Assembly: GCA_025174535.1 (NCBI GenBank)
Contig: JALBUN010000004.1
Location: 248,001-312,000, forward strand
DNA length: 64,000 nucleotides
From: Cantharellus purpuraceus
Lineage: Eukaryota; Basidiomycota; Agaricomycetes; Cantharellales; Hydnaceae
Direction: 5' to 3'
The notes below the pieces were generated by a model that saw nothing but the letters and a program-made list of their open reading frames with translations, made no database searches and had not been told where the DNA came from. Both the position numbers and the translations under genes were made by a program. Positions 46,081 to 58,175 of this stretch are shown piece after piece (position 1 is the stretch's first letter; the number at the start of each line of letters is the position of its first letter).

Positions 46081-47496
46081 TGTATGGGAACTGGTTTTCC
46101 TTGAATAACATCTTGTTAGCAAATGAAATTAACACTATCTGACAAATCTCTATCCATTCAAAGGGCTGCGGCTGAGGAGCAAATACCTGCTGCTTTCTAT
46201 TGATCTAGGGTCATTCAAATATTCTCTATTTTTTCATATTTTTTCAGGAATTTTCCATGCAGAAATGAGTCCACAACCTTGTTGTTCTGCTGGGCAAAGT
46301 TTTGGGACCCACATGGACCACAAACCTTCCCAGATGTCACCAGCTTTAAAGTCAGCCGGAGTCACCTGGACAACTGACTCATTTTCAATCACATGACTCA
46401 TTTCAATCTCCAACTCAATCTGGTCACCACTGCCAGTAAATCCTCAATATCTTCACAACCACTGCACCTCCTGACTCCATTTTCAGTGGAGAGTTCAATA
46501 GAAGCTGTGCCTACCCATAGCTGTGCTGATCAGCCGGGAAACGAAGTATTGACCAAGTTATTTGAGTAATGGTGACTCATGCAATGACTCCTTCCATGAC
46601 TCATACCATGACTCCTGTGATTACTCATACTATGACTCCATCCATGACTCATGCCATGAGTCAGAGCAAATCCAAGCAGCTCATTGGCTAGGAAACTTCC
46701 ACCCCCTTCTCACATATTCCACTGGCTTCCAGTAGTTTCCATCTATTAATAGGTAGAAGTTTCCAGTAGTATTAGTCAGCTCCTGTAAATACAATATAAA
46801 AGGAGCCCATTCTGCCTCTGAAATGAATTACCATTCCTACCCCATCATTTGCACATCAGTGTGACTAGAGTGACATACAGTGTCATCCTCTATCTCAGTA
46901 ACTGTTGATTGTCCAGTTCAAGGGTCGCTTACAGTTGTGTAACTATATTCGATTGCACTCGAAGTAGTGATTGTCCTGCTTTGGGCGTGAGTGTAGTATC
47001 TACCTCGCGTGACTACAAATCTACAGGGTGAGATTGTCTGTCAATAGTCCTGCCATTAGTGCTCTTGTTTAAGTTACTAGTGTGTACTGCCTTTGCAGAG
47101 CATTAGAATCTTGAACTCATGTGAAGCAGTTGCTAGACTACTTCACACATTGCTGTTACCCACTTCTGAGTGCCACTGGTTGGATGGTTGGATTCATCCA
47201 CCTACTTCCTCTAGCCTCTAAGTGCGTTCCCCTCTTTTTGGAATATCTGGACCCCTAAGCATCCGTGAACTCTAGACTCTGGAAGTCTTATTCATTTCTT
47301 GCTGCTAAGAAATGTATTACCTTTCTGCGTATCATCTGCATTGACCATTACAACGGATTGTAACCAAAGTACAAACATTAAATCATTTCTGGAGTTGTGC
47401 TGCAGTAGGATTTGATATTCTTCTCAGCTGTTCATTGACAGAATTGTGGTGATTTAGAGTTTGCCCTAACACCATAATTTTGTGGGTTCCAAAACA
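46081..47496 (+). mobile_element. LTR, form A (LTR-A3), without matching flanks
   Basis: 1416 bp with tgtatggg...ccaaaaca ends. It carries the TGASTCA array in slightly shortened form and a TATA box (acaatataaaagg). CpG sites intact in LTR-A1 are partly TpG/CpA here, so it is older. Left flank ggcag and right flank ccaat differ, so it is not a clean solo LTR. It joins the foldback to the leader of chromovirus copy 2. Confidence 0.85.
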
Positions 47497-47525
47497 CCAA
47501 TTCCAAACATGCATGAACCATTGAG

Positions 47526-48675
47526 GTGCCCACTCTCAGCATTGACACCATCCCTGAGGTTGTCAGGGGACCAATGGACCACATAGAGACTGTCAATAAA
47601 GAGGACCATACTCCGCCCTCCCCAAATCTGGTGCAAGCCATCTCCCTCACCAGCAGCATCCGTACCTCACAAGCTCCTAAGTCCTGGACCTTGGGGTGGG
47701 AACCTGACCCATTCGACGGCTCTGACCTACACAAGCTCCAGCCATTCTTGGTGCAATGCCGGTTGAATTTCCACAACTGCCCCAACGCGTTCACATCCAA
47801 TCAGGTGAAGGTCACCTTCACCATGTCCTATCTCAAGGGCACTGCACTGGACTACTTTGAGCCAGCACTCATGGATGACTCCAATGACCTGATATGGTCA
47901 GAAGACTACTCTGACTTCATCTCCAAACTTCAGACCAATTTCGGTCCCTACAACCCCAAGGCCAACGCCCAGAATGAACTCCATTGACTTCAGATGAAGC
48001 AAAATCACAAAATTGCAAAACATATTGTGAGTTTCCAGCAGCTAGCCCCAAAAGTCCAATGGGGCAACACTGCACTCCAACACCAATTCTACGTTGGTCT
48101 CCCATCCCACATCAAGGACGAGATATCACGTGTCAGTAAGCCAGATACTTTGGTTAACCTTCGCAAGCTCACCCGTTATTGGAAACATCAATCCAAGGTC
48201 TCCCACAAAAATTTGGCTAACAACAAATCAGACAAATCATTGGACAAGACCCCAAAGTCCAACAAGGGGTCCGATAAGAAGACCACCACCAACTCCAGCC
48301 AGAAGTCAAACACTGGTAATGCCGCTGCTTCTGGTCCTGGTCAGAACAACTCCAGGTCCAGCAATAACTCTGGAGCTTGCAAGAGCACTCCGGAGCTCAC
48401 AAGAGCACTCCGGACCTCTCCACCAAGCTGGGGAAAGATGGAAAACTTACCCAGCAGGAATGCCAGCACCACATGGACAACAACCTCTGTCTGTTCTGCA
48501 GAAAACCTGGCCACCCAGCCAAGGATTGCAACAAGGCAACCTCATCCGCAGCAAAGGCAAAGGGCCATGCCGCCAATGCCATGATGGACAAGTCCAATGC
48601 CAAGGCAACGGACCCAAAAAAAAAGTAAGCAGTCCTCTAGCCTCCATATGGGCTGAGGGCTGCATTGGTACTCCC
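47526..48675 (+). pseudogene. Chromovirus gag, copy 2
   Basis: More complete than copy 1. It has an N-terminal part (STLSIDTIPEVV-like start), capsid core (WTLGWEPDPFDGSDLHKLQP, LVQCRLNFHNCPNAFT, GTALDYFEPALMD), a TGA at 47985 in ELH-stop-LQMKQ where Arg is expected, QWGNTALQHQFYVGLPSHIK, a Lys/Asn/Ser-rich linker with a frame change, and the knuckle CLFCRKPGHPAKDC (about 48490-48530). It ends at a lysine run and TAA near 48626. A 20-base direct repeat (gagcactccggagctcacaa region, about 48383-48412) has disturbed the frame. Confidence 0.83.
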
Positions 48676-50104
48676 TGTATGGGAACCACCTTTTCCCTAT
48701 CAAATTCCATTTATGCAGCACCAATGTGCTATTCTTTGCTTTTCCATTCCTAAATATCAGCATATATTTGATGCTTGTACCTGGAATGGACTTATTCAAA
48801 TATTCTCTATTTTTCCATATTTTTCCGGGAATATTCCATGCAGAACTTGGCTCAGAATCATTTATTTCTGCTGTGCTACAGTTGTGGACCCATAGGCACC
48901 TACAAACCTTCACGCAGCTGGCTCTCCCCTTTGGACCAGGCATTCAGCCTGAATTCAAGCTCAGATGTCTCTGATCAATAAATATTCTCTAACTTGACAA
49001 CCACAGCCTCTCAGGGCACTATTTTCCATGCAGATCATCACCTGAGATCTGGCTATCCATGGCTGTCCAAACCAGTGCAGAAAACAAGGTGGACACCCTT
49101 CTTTTTGCCTGATCAGTGCCTAGTCCAGGGATCAGATCAGCTGATGGGTGATCAAATCAGGTGATTGCCTTGGAATATTCTACCCCTTTCCATAACATTC
49201 TAGCTGTTTCCTTCTATTATTAGATAGAACTTTCCAGAACCATTATTCAGCTCCTGATCAGTGTTAGTGCTGTGATCAGATCCTGTGATTGACTTGGAAT
49301 ATTCTACCCCTTTCTTCCACCTTCCACAACCTTCCAGTAGCTTCCATCTATTAATAGGTAGAATATTCCAGAACCATTACTCAGCCCCTGTAAATACAAT
49401 ATATAAGGAGGCCATTCTGCCTCTGAAAGAATAACATATCAACATATTCTACCCATCTTCTGCACACCAGTGTGACTAGAGTGACACAGTGTCATCCTCT
49501 ATCTCAGTAACTGTTGATTACCAGTTCAAGGATCTTTTACAGTTGTGTAACTGTACTTGATTGCACTCAAAGTAGTGATATTCCTGCTTTGGGCGTGAGT
49601 GTAGTATCTGCCTCACATGACTACAAATCTACAGGGTGAGATTGTCTGTCAATAGTCCTGCCATTAGTGCTCTTGTTTAAGTTACTAGTGTGTACTGCCT
49701 TTGCAGAGCATTAGAATCTTGAACTCGTGTGAAGCAGTTGCTAGACTACTTCACACATTGCTGTTACCTGCTTCTGAGTGCCACTGGTTGGACGGTTGGA
49801 TTCATCCACCTACTTCCTTTAGCCTCTAAGTGCATTCCCATCTTTTCAGAATATCTGGACCCCTAAGCGTCCATGAACTCTAGACTCTGGAAGTCTTATT
49901 CATTTCTTGCTGCTAAGAAATGTATTACCTTTCTGCGTATAGTCTGCATTGACCAATACAAAGGATTGTAACCAAAGTACAAACATTAAATTGTTTCTGG
50001 AGTTGTGCTGCAGCAGGGTTTGATATTCTTCTCAGCTGTTCATTCACAGAATTGTGGTGATTTAGAGTTTGCCCTAACACCATAATTTTGCAGGTTCCAA
50101 AACA
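48676..50104 (+). mobile_element. Solo LTR, form B (LTR-B1)
   Basis: 1429 bp, tgtatgggaaccacc...ggttccaaaaca, flanked by ctccc at 48671-48675 and 50105-50109 (5-bp target duplication). Form B shares R/U5 with form A but has a different U3. Many positions that are CpG in form A are TpG or CpA here (for example ttgattgcactcaaag against ttcgattgcactcgaag). Confidence 0.92.
49226..49374 (+). promoter_or_regulatory. Two perfect three-unit heat-shock elements in LTR-B U3
   Basis: aGAActTTCcaGAAc at 49226-49240 and aGAAtaTTCcaGAAc at 49360-49374 both fit nGAAnnTTCnnGAAn exactly. They lie about 25 and 160 bases upstream of the TATA box (tatataagg near 49400). The same sites recur in the other form B LTRs (for example near 52400). 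This is the known binding pattern of heat-shock factor; activity here is inferred. Confidence 0.7.
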
Positions 50105-51714
50105 CTCCCCATACGACAAATGAGGTCCACCTGAACACATCCACTCTTTCCCACTCTGACTCCCTCACCCTCCTCATCTACTCCAACTCCATTCCCAATA
50201 CCACTATCCAAGCATTAATTGACTCCAGTTCTACTCACTGTTTCCTTGATTCCTCTTTTTCCAATTTACATAAACTCCATACATACACCATAACTCTGAT
50301 TATTTGATGGCACTACTAATGCTGTTATTTCACAAGCTATAGATCTGTCTATCCGTTTTTCTGTCAGAGAAGTCCAGAACCTTACATTCTATGTTACCCT
50401 GCTTGACTCCAGCTGTTCTGTGGTTCTCAGACATAATTGGCTCACCTGCTACAATCTGTTGATTGACTGGGCATTGGGCCATATCACATTCCATTCTCCA
50501 GTGCAGGCTGTGTCATTCCCGATGTCATCAGCAACTTTAGGTGCGAAATTATCTTCTGCCTCTGCTGACTCCACTCCAATAGATACTCTGTCTATATCGA
50601 TGGTGGACACTATGATCTTCACCAGACTAAGCAAACTGGATGGCTCACAAACATTCCAGGTTCACCTCTCTGATCCAATGCTCCTTGCTGCCCGTTCCAC
50701 CCAATCAACTCCACTGGACCTATCTATGATTCCTAAGGAGTATCATGAGTTCACCAATGTGTTCAGCAAGTCTAAAGCTGACTCCCTAGCGGAACACCAA
50801 CCATATGATCTCAAGATTGAGTTGGATGACAACTCCACCCCTCCGCTTGGCCCTATTTACTCACTATCCCAAAAAGAGCTACTGGCTCTCTGAACATTCA
50901 TAGACGAGAACTTGGCCATGGGCTTCATCCACCCATCCCTATCGCCCCATGGAGCTCCAGTCCTATTTGTCTGCAAAAAGGACGGATCACTCCATTTATG
51001 CATCGACTTCTGTGGACTCAACAAGATCACCAAGAAAGACCGATACCCAATACCCTGCACCGCGGACCTGCTCAAGAGCATGCAAAAGGCTCGATGTTAC
51101 CATCCTCATTTACTTAGATGACATTTTGGTATATTTGGATAACGAAGAAGAACATCAGACACACATCTGAGAAGTACTCCGACATCTCCAAAAACATGGC
51201 CTCTTCGCCCATGCCAACAAATGTGAATTCCACTCCAACTCAGTCAAATATCTAGGCTATATCCTCTCCCTGGCAGGACTGACAATGTCTGATGACAAAA
51301 TCAAAGCCATACAGGAATGGCCAGAACCACAGAAAGTCAAAGACATACAGTCCTTCCTGGGGTTGGCCAACTTCTACCACTGCTTCATTTACAACTACTC
51401 CAATATTACCGTTCCGCTCACCCAACTAACTAGGAAGGGTATCCAATGGAATTTCACTGACAGATGTAGACAGAGCTTTGAGACCTTGAAGAAGGCCTTT
51501 ACTTCCGCTCCGATACTGACTCATTGGGTTCCAGACGTTCCTATCCTATTAGAAACTGATGCCTCTGACTATGCACTTGCCATGATCCTGTCCATCATCT
51601 CTCTGGAAGATGGACAAGTCCATCTGATCACTTTTCACTCATATATATTTATGCCCCTCAAACTGAACTATGATGTCCATGACAAAGAGCTCCTTGCCAT
51701 ATATGAAGCCTTCC
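50105..51714 (+). pseudogene. Chromovirus protease-RT-RNase H, copy 2, with internal deletion
   Basis: Protease region reads ALIDSSSTHCFLDSSF (expected D-S-G changed to D-S-S). It is followed by NVFSKSKADSLAEHQPYDLK, a TGA at the same Arg site as in copy 1 (50891), and RT start [20 protein letters not shown]. About 200 bases of the RT palm are missing between MQKAR and [12 protein letters not shown] (near 51090). FLGLANFYHCFIYNYS and the RNase H start ETDASDYALAM follow, and the sequence is cut at AIYEAF by the next LTR. Further TGA stops lie at Arg positions (for example 51168). Confidence 0.84.
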
Positions 51715-54562
51715 TGTATGGGAACCACCTTTTCCCTATCAAATTCCATTTATGCAGCACCAATGTGCTATTCTTTGCTTTTCCATTCCTAAATATCAGC
51801 ATATATTTGATGCTTGTACCTGGAATGGACTTATTCAAATATTCTCTAATTTTTCATATTTTTTCAGGAATATTCCATGCAGAACTCAGCCCAGAATCAT
51901 TTATTTCTGCTGTGCTACAGTTGTGGACCCATAGGCACCCACAAACCTTCACACAGCTGGCTCTTCCCCTTTGGACCAGGCATTCAGCCTGAATTCAAGC
52001 TCAGATGTCTCTGATCAATAAATATTCTCTAACTTGACAACCACAGCCTCTCAGGGCACTATTTTCCATGCAGATCATCACCTGAGATCTGGCTATCCAT
52101 GGCTGTCCAAACCAGTGCAGAAAACAGGGTGGACACCCTTCTTTTTGCCTGATCAGTGCCTAGTCCAGGGATCAGATCAGCTGATGGGTGATCAAATCAG
52201 GTGATTGCCTTGGAATATTCTACCCCTTTCCATAACATTCTAGCTGTTTCCTTCTATTATTAGATAGAACTTTCCAGAACCATTATTCAGCTCCTGATCA
52301 GTGTTAGTCCAGTGATCAGAACCTGTGATTGACTTGGAATATTCTACCCCTTTCTTCCACCTTCCACAACCTTCCAGTAGCTTCCATCTATTAATAGGTA
52401 GAATATTCCAGAACCATTACTCAGCCCCTGTAAATACAATATATAAGGAGGTCATTCTGCCTCTGAAATAGGAACATATCCATCCTATTCTACCCATCTT
52501 CTGCACACCAGTGTGACTAGAGTGACACAGTGTCATCCCTATCTCAGTAACTGTTGATTACCAGTTCAAGGATCTTTTACAGTTGTGTAACTGTACTTGA
52601 TTGCACTCAAAGTAGTGATATTCCTGCTTTGGGCGTGAGTGTAGTATTTGCTTCACATGACTACAAATCTACAGGGTGAGATTGTCTGTCAATAGTCCTG
52701 CCATTAGTGCTCTTGTTTAAGTTACTAGTGTGTACTGCCTTTGCAGAGCATTAGAATCTTGAACTCGTGTGAAGCAGTTGCTAGACTACTTCACACATTG
52801 CTGTTACCCGCTTCTGAGTGCCACTGGTTGGACGGTGACGAGCCAGGACGCATCGAGGACGCATATCGAACCACTCTGACAGTCCAACTCCGCCAGCGTC
52901 TTTTCGTATCAACTTTTAAATAGCGCCGCAACTCCCTCTCCACCTCAGTCTCTAATTCTAGCCATCGATCATCACTCGTGTTTCATCGCCATCGATCATT
53001 ATCAGCCTTCTATTCACACCAATCCTTTCATCATCATTCACATGGCTTCCCATTCTATTCCCCTCTCCAACATCACTTCTAATAACGTCACACTGGTCTC
53101 TGGACACAGAGGACTATCAAAAATACGCCGAGCTCCACGGGCATGTTAAGCCACCTCCACGTGTCAAAATACTTCCAAAACTCTTTCAGCGTCCAAGATC
53201 CCCACCATGTCTCTCTTATGCCATTGGCGATCCCATATTCTTTCACAATTCCGTTGAACCATATACATTCCTCGACATTTCACCTCTATATCGTAACACG
53301 GATAGAAGAGTCGAACGTGAGGTGGAATTTCAGTTGCCATCGCTGACCTATCCTCCCACTTCAATCCGACTCAGGTTACATCGTGTCAGGCAAAGGGACC
53401 AAATACTCTTGGAATGGGATACCATATGGAGACGGATCACTAAGACAATAAGGAGTATTTGTTGTGGATGCTGACGGAAGTCCTCATGTGACTCAGGGTC
53501 AATTAACCTTCGGAGCCGTAGGGAAGATGGTATTGGTGGACATTTCTATTGTTCTTTTATATGACTCACCCCTGTTTCATCTTTTAATTCATTCATACAC
53601 GACTTACTCATCCTTGTTCTATTTTTGGTTCTTTTATTACTCATCACCCCCTATTCTTACAAAGATTACCCCTATCTGTCGTTTCATTTCTCCATGATTT
53701 CCCCCTTTAGTAGTTCAACTTCACACGCTTCGTCAGCTGGCTTGATCAGCATTTCTTGCATCATATCGCATCATTTGCTCCTCATATTGTGTCGTTGTGC
53801 CCTGGGGATTTGTATATAAAAGGGCGCTAGTTTTCGCCTTTGGAATCAATCAACAAGTTTTCAGCCCACGCTCTAAAGTCAAAGTCCACGCTCTAAGTCT
53901 ACGCTCTACGCTCTACATCACAATCCATTATCTCTACACTGAGGTAAAACACCTTGGTTCGACAATCAGATTTCCCTCCGCCACCGAGAGGTTGCTTCTC
54001 CTGAAACCAGCTTTCGCGTACCTCCCAACCGGGCTCCGCATTGTCATCCAGTCACAGAGCACGATCAGCCATCAGGACCGACCTTTTGCTCCCATCCTCA
54101 TCCAACCACAGAGCACTATCCCACTTCCCTGTTACGTACCCCTCGCCCTGATTGATCTTTGGAGTGCTGAACAACTGCGTTACACACCGTCTGTTTGCTA
54201 GGACCGTTGCGCGCAGGCTTATAGGATCTATTCCTTAAGCGAACCGACAACGGTTGGATTCATCCACCTACTTCCTTTAGCCTCTAAGTGCATTCCCCTC
54301 TTTTTGGAATATCTGGACCCCTAAGCATCCGTGAACTCTAGACTCTGGAAGTCTTATTCATTCCCTACTGCTAAGAAACGTATTACCTTCCTGCGTATCG
54401 TCTGCATTGACCATTACAACAGATTGTAACCAAAGTACAAACGTTAAATTGTTTCTGGAGTTGTGCTGCAGTAGGATTTGATATTCTTCTCAGCTGTTCA
54501 TTCATGGAATTGTGGTGATTTAGAGTTTGCCCTAATACCATAATTTTGCGGGTTCCAAAACA
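51715..54562 (+). mobile_element. 5' LTR of G3, mosaic of forms B and A, with nested insertion
   Basis: Left part (51715-52835) is form B, almost matching LTR-B1, with the heat-shock elements. The right part after the insertion (54254-54562) starts B-like (cctttagcc) but from about 54290 follows form A (cccctctttttggaatat, ttccctactgctaagaaacg). The 3' LTR of the same element (63877 onward) starts as form A. The two LTRs of one element should begin identical, so recombination or gene conversion has occurred. Confidence 0.8.
52836..54249 (+). mobile_element. Solo LTR of another family nested in the G3 5' LTR
   Basis: 1414-bp insertion, absent from LTR-B1, beginning tgacgagcc and ending accgaca (TG...CA), with acgg on both sides (52832-52835 and 54250-54253). 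It holds a TATA box (TATATAAA at 53813) followed by repeated acgctcta words (53868-53920). It is rich in CpG, unlike the LTR around it, which suggests a recent insertion. A fifth duplicated base is possible if the ends are read one base differently. Confidence 0.75.
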
Positions 54563-54580
54563 TTGGTGGACGCTCTGGGA
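54563..54580 (+). other. Primer-binding site of G3
   Basis: Directly after the LTR end, ttggtggacgctctggg is complementary to a tRNA 3' end finishing in CCA, as expected for minus-strand priming. The tRNA was not identified. Confidence 0.6.
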
Positions 54581-54860
54581 ATTGCTTAAGCAGTGTCTAG
54601 AGTGTAGATTCTAAGCACCATTGCAGATATAACCCAACCCTCTATCACTAAGTCTTTACTCAATATAGTTTCTCGTAATCTGGAACAAACCGATTTGGAA
54701 TTTCCAGAGGACAAGTTCTATAGTCACACCTGTCCTGCCCTCCTCCTCTAATCCTAACTCTCCTCTTTATCTAAACCCTTATCCAACACCAACTCATATT
54801 CAAACTTGTTTCAAATCATATCGACCTCGTGACAAGTTGACCTCATTCAAGCTGAGCAAC

Positions 54861-57800
54861 ATGTCTACCTCAACAATTCAACAACAACAACAACTTGAGG
54901 ACGACCCGTCTACTCCTTTGGCTGCTCAACCAGAGCAACCAATTGCCCCTATTACTCCTGGTTTCTTGCACACTAGATCCCCACTCACTCCTGTGAATGA
55001 TCTTGACCAGACATTTGCTACGGATGAAGAGATTAGTGCTGCAGATGCCTCTTTTGCTGTGGAAGTTGATCAGACTGACCATGCACTTACCAATTGGACT
55101 TTTGATGGACCCCTTATCACAGGACCATTACAAAATGTCTTTGTAGTGCCTGGTAAGCCTTTGAAAAGCTTCAGTGCAGCAAGAGTATGGAGAGAGGTCA
55201 GACTTGATCCCCTACTCTCTTCCAGAAGAGATGCACTCCTTAGCATTCCAGAGATGAGCTTTAATCGTGCGGAAGCACCAGGTACTAGAGCTCTGAATCG
55301 CCTTGCTATTGGACTCTTCAAGAAAGAGTTAGCCTTACTCAATGTAGTACTACTCAGACATCCTGGACGGGTTAGTCAACATGGTAGTACGGGGTATTAT
55401 CTTGATCCATGGAAGTATAAGCAACTGTTAGATGCACTCAATCACCTTGCAAGTGAAAGAGAAAGTGTATTGCAGCAGATGAAACTTCCTACTCCTACTG
55501 TCCCTTAATTGCCTTCAGAATGGCCTAGTGACTCCCTTTGGAGTTCCAAGGACATGGAAGTGCTTTGTGTTACGCTATGTGAAGACGTAGAAAACTTTTT
55601 GGCATTTTATTGGGATGCGGTATCCAAGTCTAATGGTATATGGAAACCAGTCAAGGATGACTTTTTGTCTCCTGCACTCCCAGATATTGCAGAAATGTCT
55701 TCTGACATTAATGGCTTCAAAATTCGTTTTACTGCTGCCCAAGCTGCTTTGCAGAGAAAGGTTGCTGCAGATACTAGTTTCTATGAAGCCAAGGTCATTA
55801 ATGCACCAGTGAACCCTGTCCTTGGATATGAAGTTCCTCCTCATGCATCTATGCCTGTTAGAAACATTCAGCAGTCCACTGTTGCCTATACTGCTAAGGA
55901 AGCTCCTTTGATTTCCAGAACGGATCAAGGAGAAAACTTTCCAGTTGATCATGAACGGATTAGACAGAGACAGTCTGCGGTTTACAATGACGCTTGTTCG
56001 GAATCATGTCAGTATACAATATTCTGATGTATAGGAGATATACATCAGGATTTCAATGATACATAAAGCCAGGGAGTTACAATTTGGATATCTTAAAAGA
56101 TTTCGGATGTGTGAAATTTTCATAAATATAAACATATATTCTATATTTTAATAAACTTTAAAAGATAAGATATTTGGTTGAGATGAACATAATTATTTAC
56201 ATGGATATAATAGGAATGTCTGTATTAATATAATTGGTATTATATAGGGTATTTAGATATACAAATACCAGGTGGGGATTAAAGATAGTTCAAATTATGT
56301 TACAAGTATTGTATAAGAAAGAATCAATGATATTTGGATGTTCCTTCAAGAGAGTTGCCACCACTAAATGGGGAAAAAAGAATTATTTTTGAGAATTATG
56401 CCAAAATATCACAATATGTTTTAATCTAGTATATTGTGTAAAATTTGAGAATCATGTTGAAATATGAAAATAAGTTTGAATTGAAGTGTATTGTATAAAA
56501 TTTGAGGAAAATAGATTGTATATATGTATTTGTTGTATTTCTGAACAAGCGTCAATCGTGGTCCCAGACCCTCTACTCTTTTCAATTCTCCTTACCATCA
56601 GGATCCTAGTAAACTTACAGGATCTGCAGGTTTGGAAGAAATGTTCTATACTCCTCCTCAAGTTCAGAGCAGGGCATTCCAGAATCCATTATGGTTCCTC
56701 ACAGACCTTATTGAGCTTCTGGAGGAGGTGCTCCACCTCCTGGAGGTGAACCTCCTGATGATGACAGATCTCTTGGTCCCCCTCATACACCTAATCCATT
56801 TTTACCTAGACCATCATTGCCACATAGAAGTGTGAGGAGTAATCCTCCCCCTCTGGGTAGGCATGGAGGCTCAGGTCCTCCTGATGGAGGTGATGGTGGA
56901 GGTTACAGTCATAGTCCAGACTGGGGGGATCTTGATCAGAGAAACCCTAATCTCAGATTAGACGCTCCAGTGACTCAGAGCAAGCTAGAAGCTTACTTTG
57001 ATAACAAGTTGTGTCAGGACTTAGTCCCTGAATGGGATGGAAACCCTGACAATCTGGCTCAATGGATATTGAAAGTAAATCATTTGGCTCAGCGATCTCC
57101 TACGGTCTTCAAGCAATTGGGACAAATTATCCCTTTGCGGTTGCATAAAGGAGCAGAGTGGTGGTTTTTCTCTTTACCATTATCCTACCGCCAAGAAGCA
57201 ACTGAGGACTGGAAGTCCATCAGAGAAGTCATTGGTTCATACTATATGAACAGAGCCTGGTTGGATAGGCAGAAAGCTAGAGCAACTCATGCTACTTTCA
57301 GAGAGCCTGGCTTTACTAATGAGACTCCTAGTGAGTATTACGTTAGAAAGTCGGAGCTATTGAGACTGGTCAGCAAGCTGTCAGACTCAGAGCTTATATT
57401 GGAAATCATGAATGGTGCACCACCGTACTGGCATACAGTCATTGATGCTCACAGGTGTTCATCTGCAGTGGAATTCCAAACTGCTATCAAGTATCACGAG
57501 GAATCATTGTCGCATGCTCCTTTCTCTTCAGGAGACAACCTGGAAAGACGTATTAGAAGTTTGGAAAATTCTTTGCATCAACCCAAATCTAGGTTTGACT
57601 CAAACAGATCTTTTAGAGATGCTAGAGCTCATCTGGTTGGATGGTCATCCAAATTGAATCCTCCAAAATTCCCTCGGGATGATTCTAATGTGTCTAAAAA
57701 TTCCACACCTGAATACAAAGGAGCTAGACCTTGCAGGCATTGTGGCAGTAACAAGCATTGGGATAATGAGTGCAAACATGCCAGTTCAGCATCTCGCTCT

Positions 57801-58175
57801 GCCCATACATGTTACACGGTTTCTAATGAAGAAGCTAATGCGGACCTTGCCTATGAGGATATGTACCTTGAATCACTTCATGAATCAGAAGTGGATTCAA
57901 ATTCAGACAATGCTCATGTTAATAATGTTGCAACTGAGAATATTCCTGAAGAACCTTCTTTGGATCAACAGGACTCTGCTCAGGATACAGAGGCACATTG
58001 TCAACTTGCCAAACCAGCCATGAGCTTGCTGGAAAGTATGTCCCGACTGGGGGGATCCATACCTAATAGAGAAAAATCTTCTGAGCCTTTGTCTCTGGAA
58101 AAATCTTTTTCTGAGACGTTCACTCCTAAATCTCGTCAAGAGAGGAGAAGGTTAATGAAAGATTCCAACATGTAG
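54861..58175 (+). pseudogene. G3 gag polyprotein, interrupted by a stop and a MITE
   Basis: Starts MSTSTIQQQQQLEDDPSTPL. The first 215 residues end at an in-frame TAA (55506), after which the same frame continues (LPSEWPSDSLWSSKDMEVLC) to 55987, where a MITE is inserted. After it, coding resumes with a frame change near 56690, a Gly/Pro-rich segment and the capsid core (56817-58175: WDGNPDNLAQWILKVNHLAQ, LGQIIPLRLHKGAEWWFFSL, SEYYVRKSELLRLV). It ends with the knuckle CRHCGSNKHWDNEC (C-x2-C-x4-H-x4-C) and an acidic tail. The N-terminal 500 residues before the capsid are unusually long for a gypsy gag and may be a separate product. Confidence 0.8.
55988..56554. mobile_element. AT-rich MITE inside G3 gag
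   Basis: 567 bp bounded by TGACGCTTGTTCGGAA (55988-56003) and the reverse complement of TGACGCTTGTTCAGAA (56539-56554), 15 of 16 matching. The interior is very AT-rich with no coding frame, in contrast to gag on both sides. Joining the flanks brings SAVYN next to RGPRPSTLFN in the same frame. The target duplication is at most one or two bases by eye. Confidence 0.8.

Larger units (their letters stand above)
47497..51714 (+). mobile_element. Ty3/gypsy chromovirus, copy 2 (split and truncated)
   Basis: Gag (47526-48675) and protease to RNase H (50105-51714), separated by solo LTR-B1. Removing that LTR and one ctccc makes gag run into the protease region as in copy 1. No LTR of its own is present. 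The 3' part, from mid RNase H onward, is cut by the 5' LTR of the next element. Confidence 0.86.
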
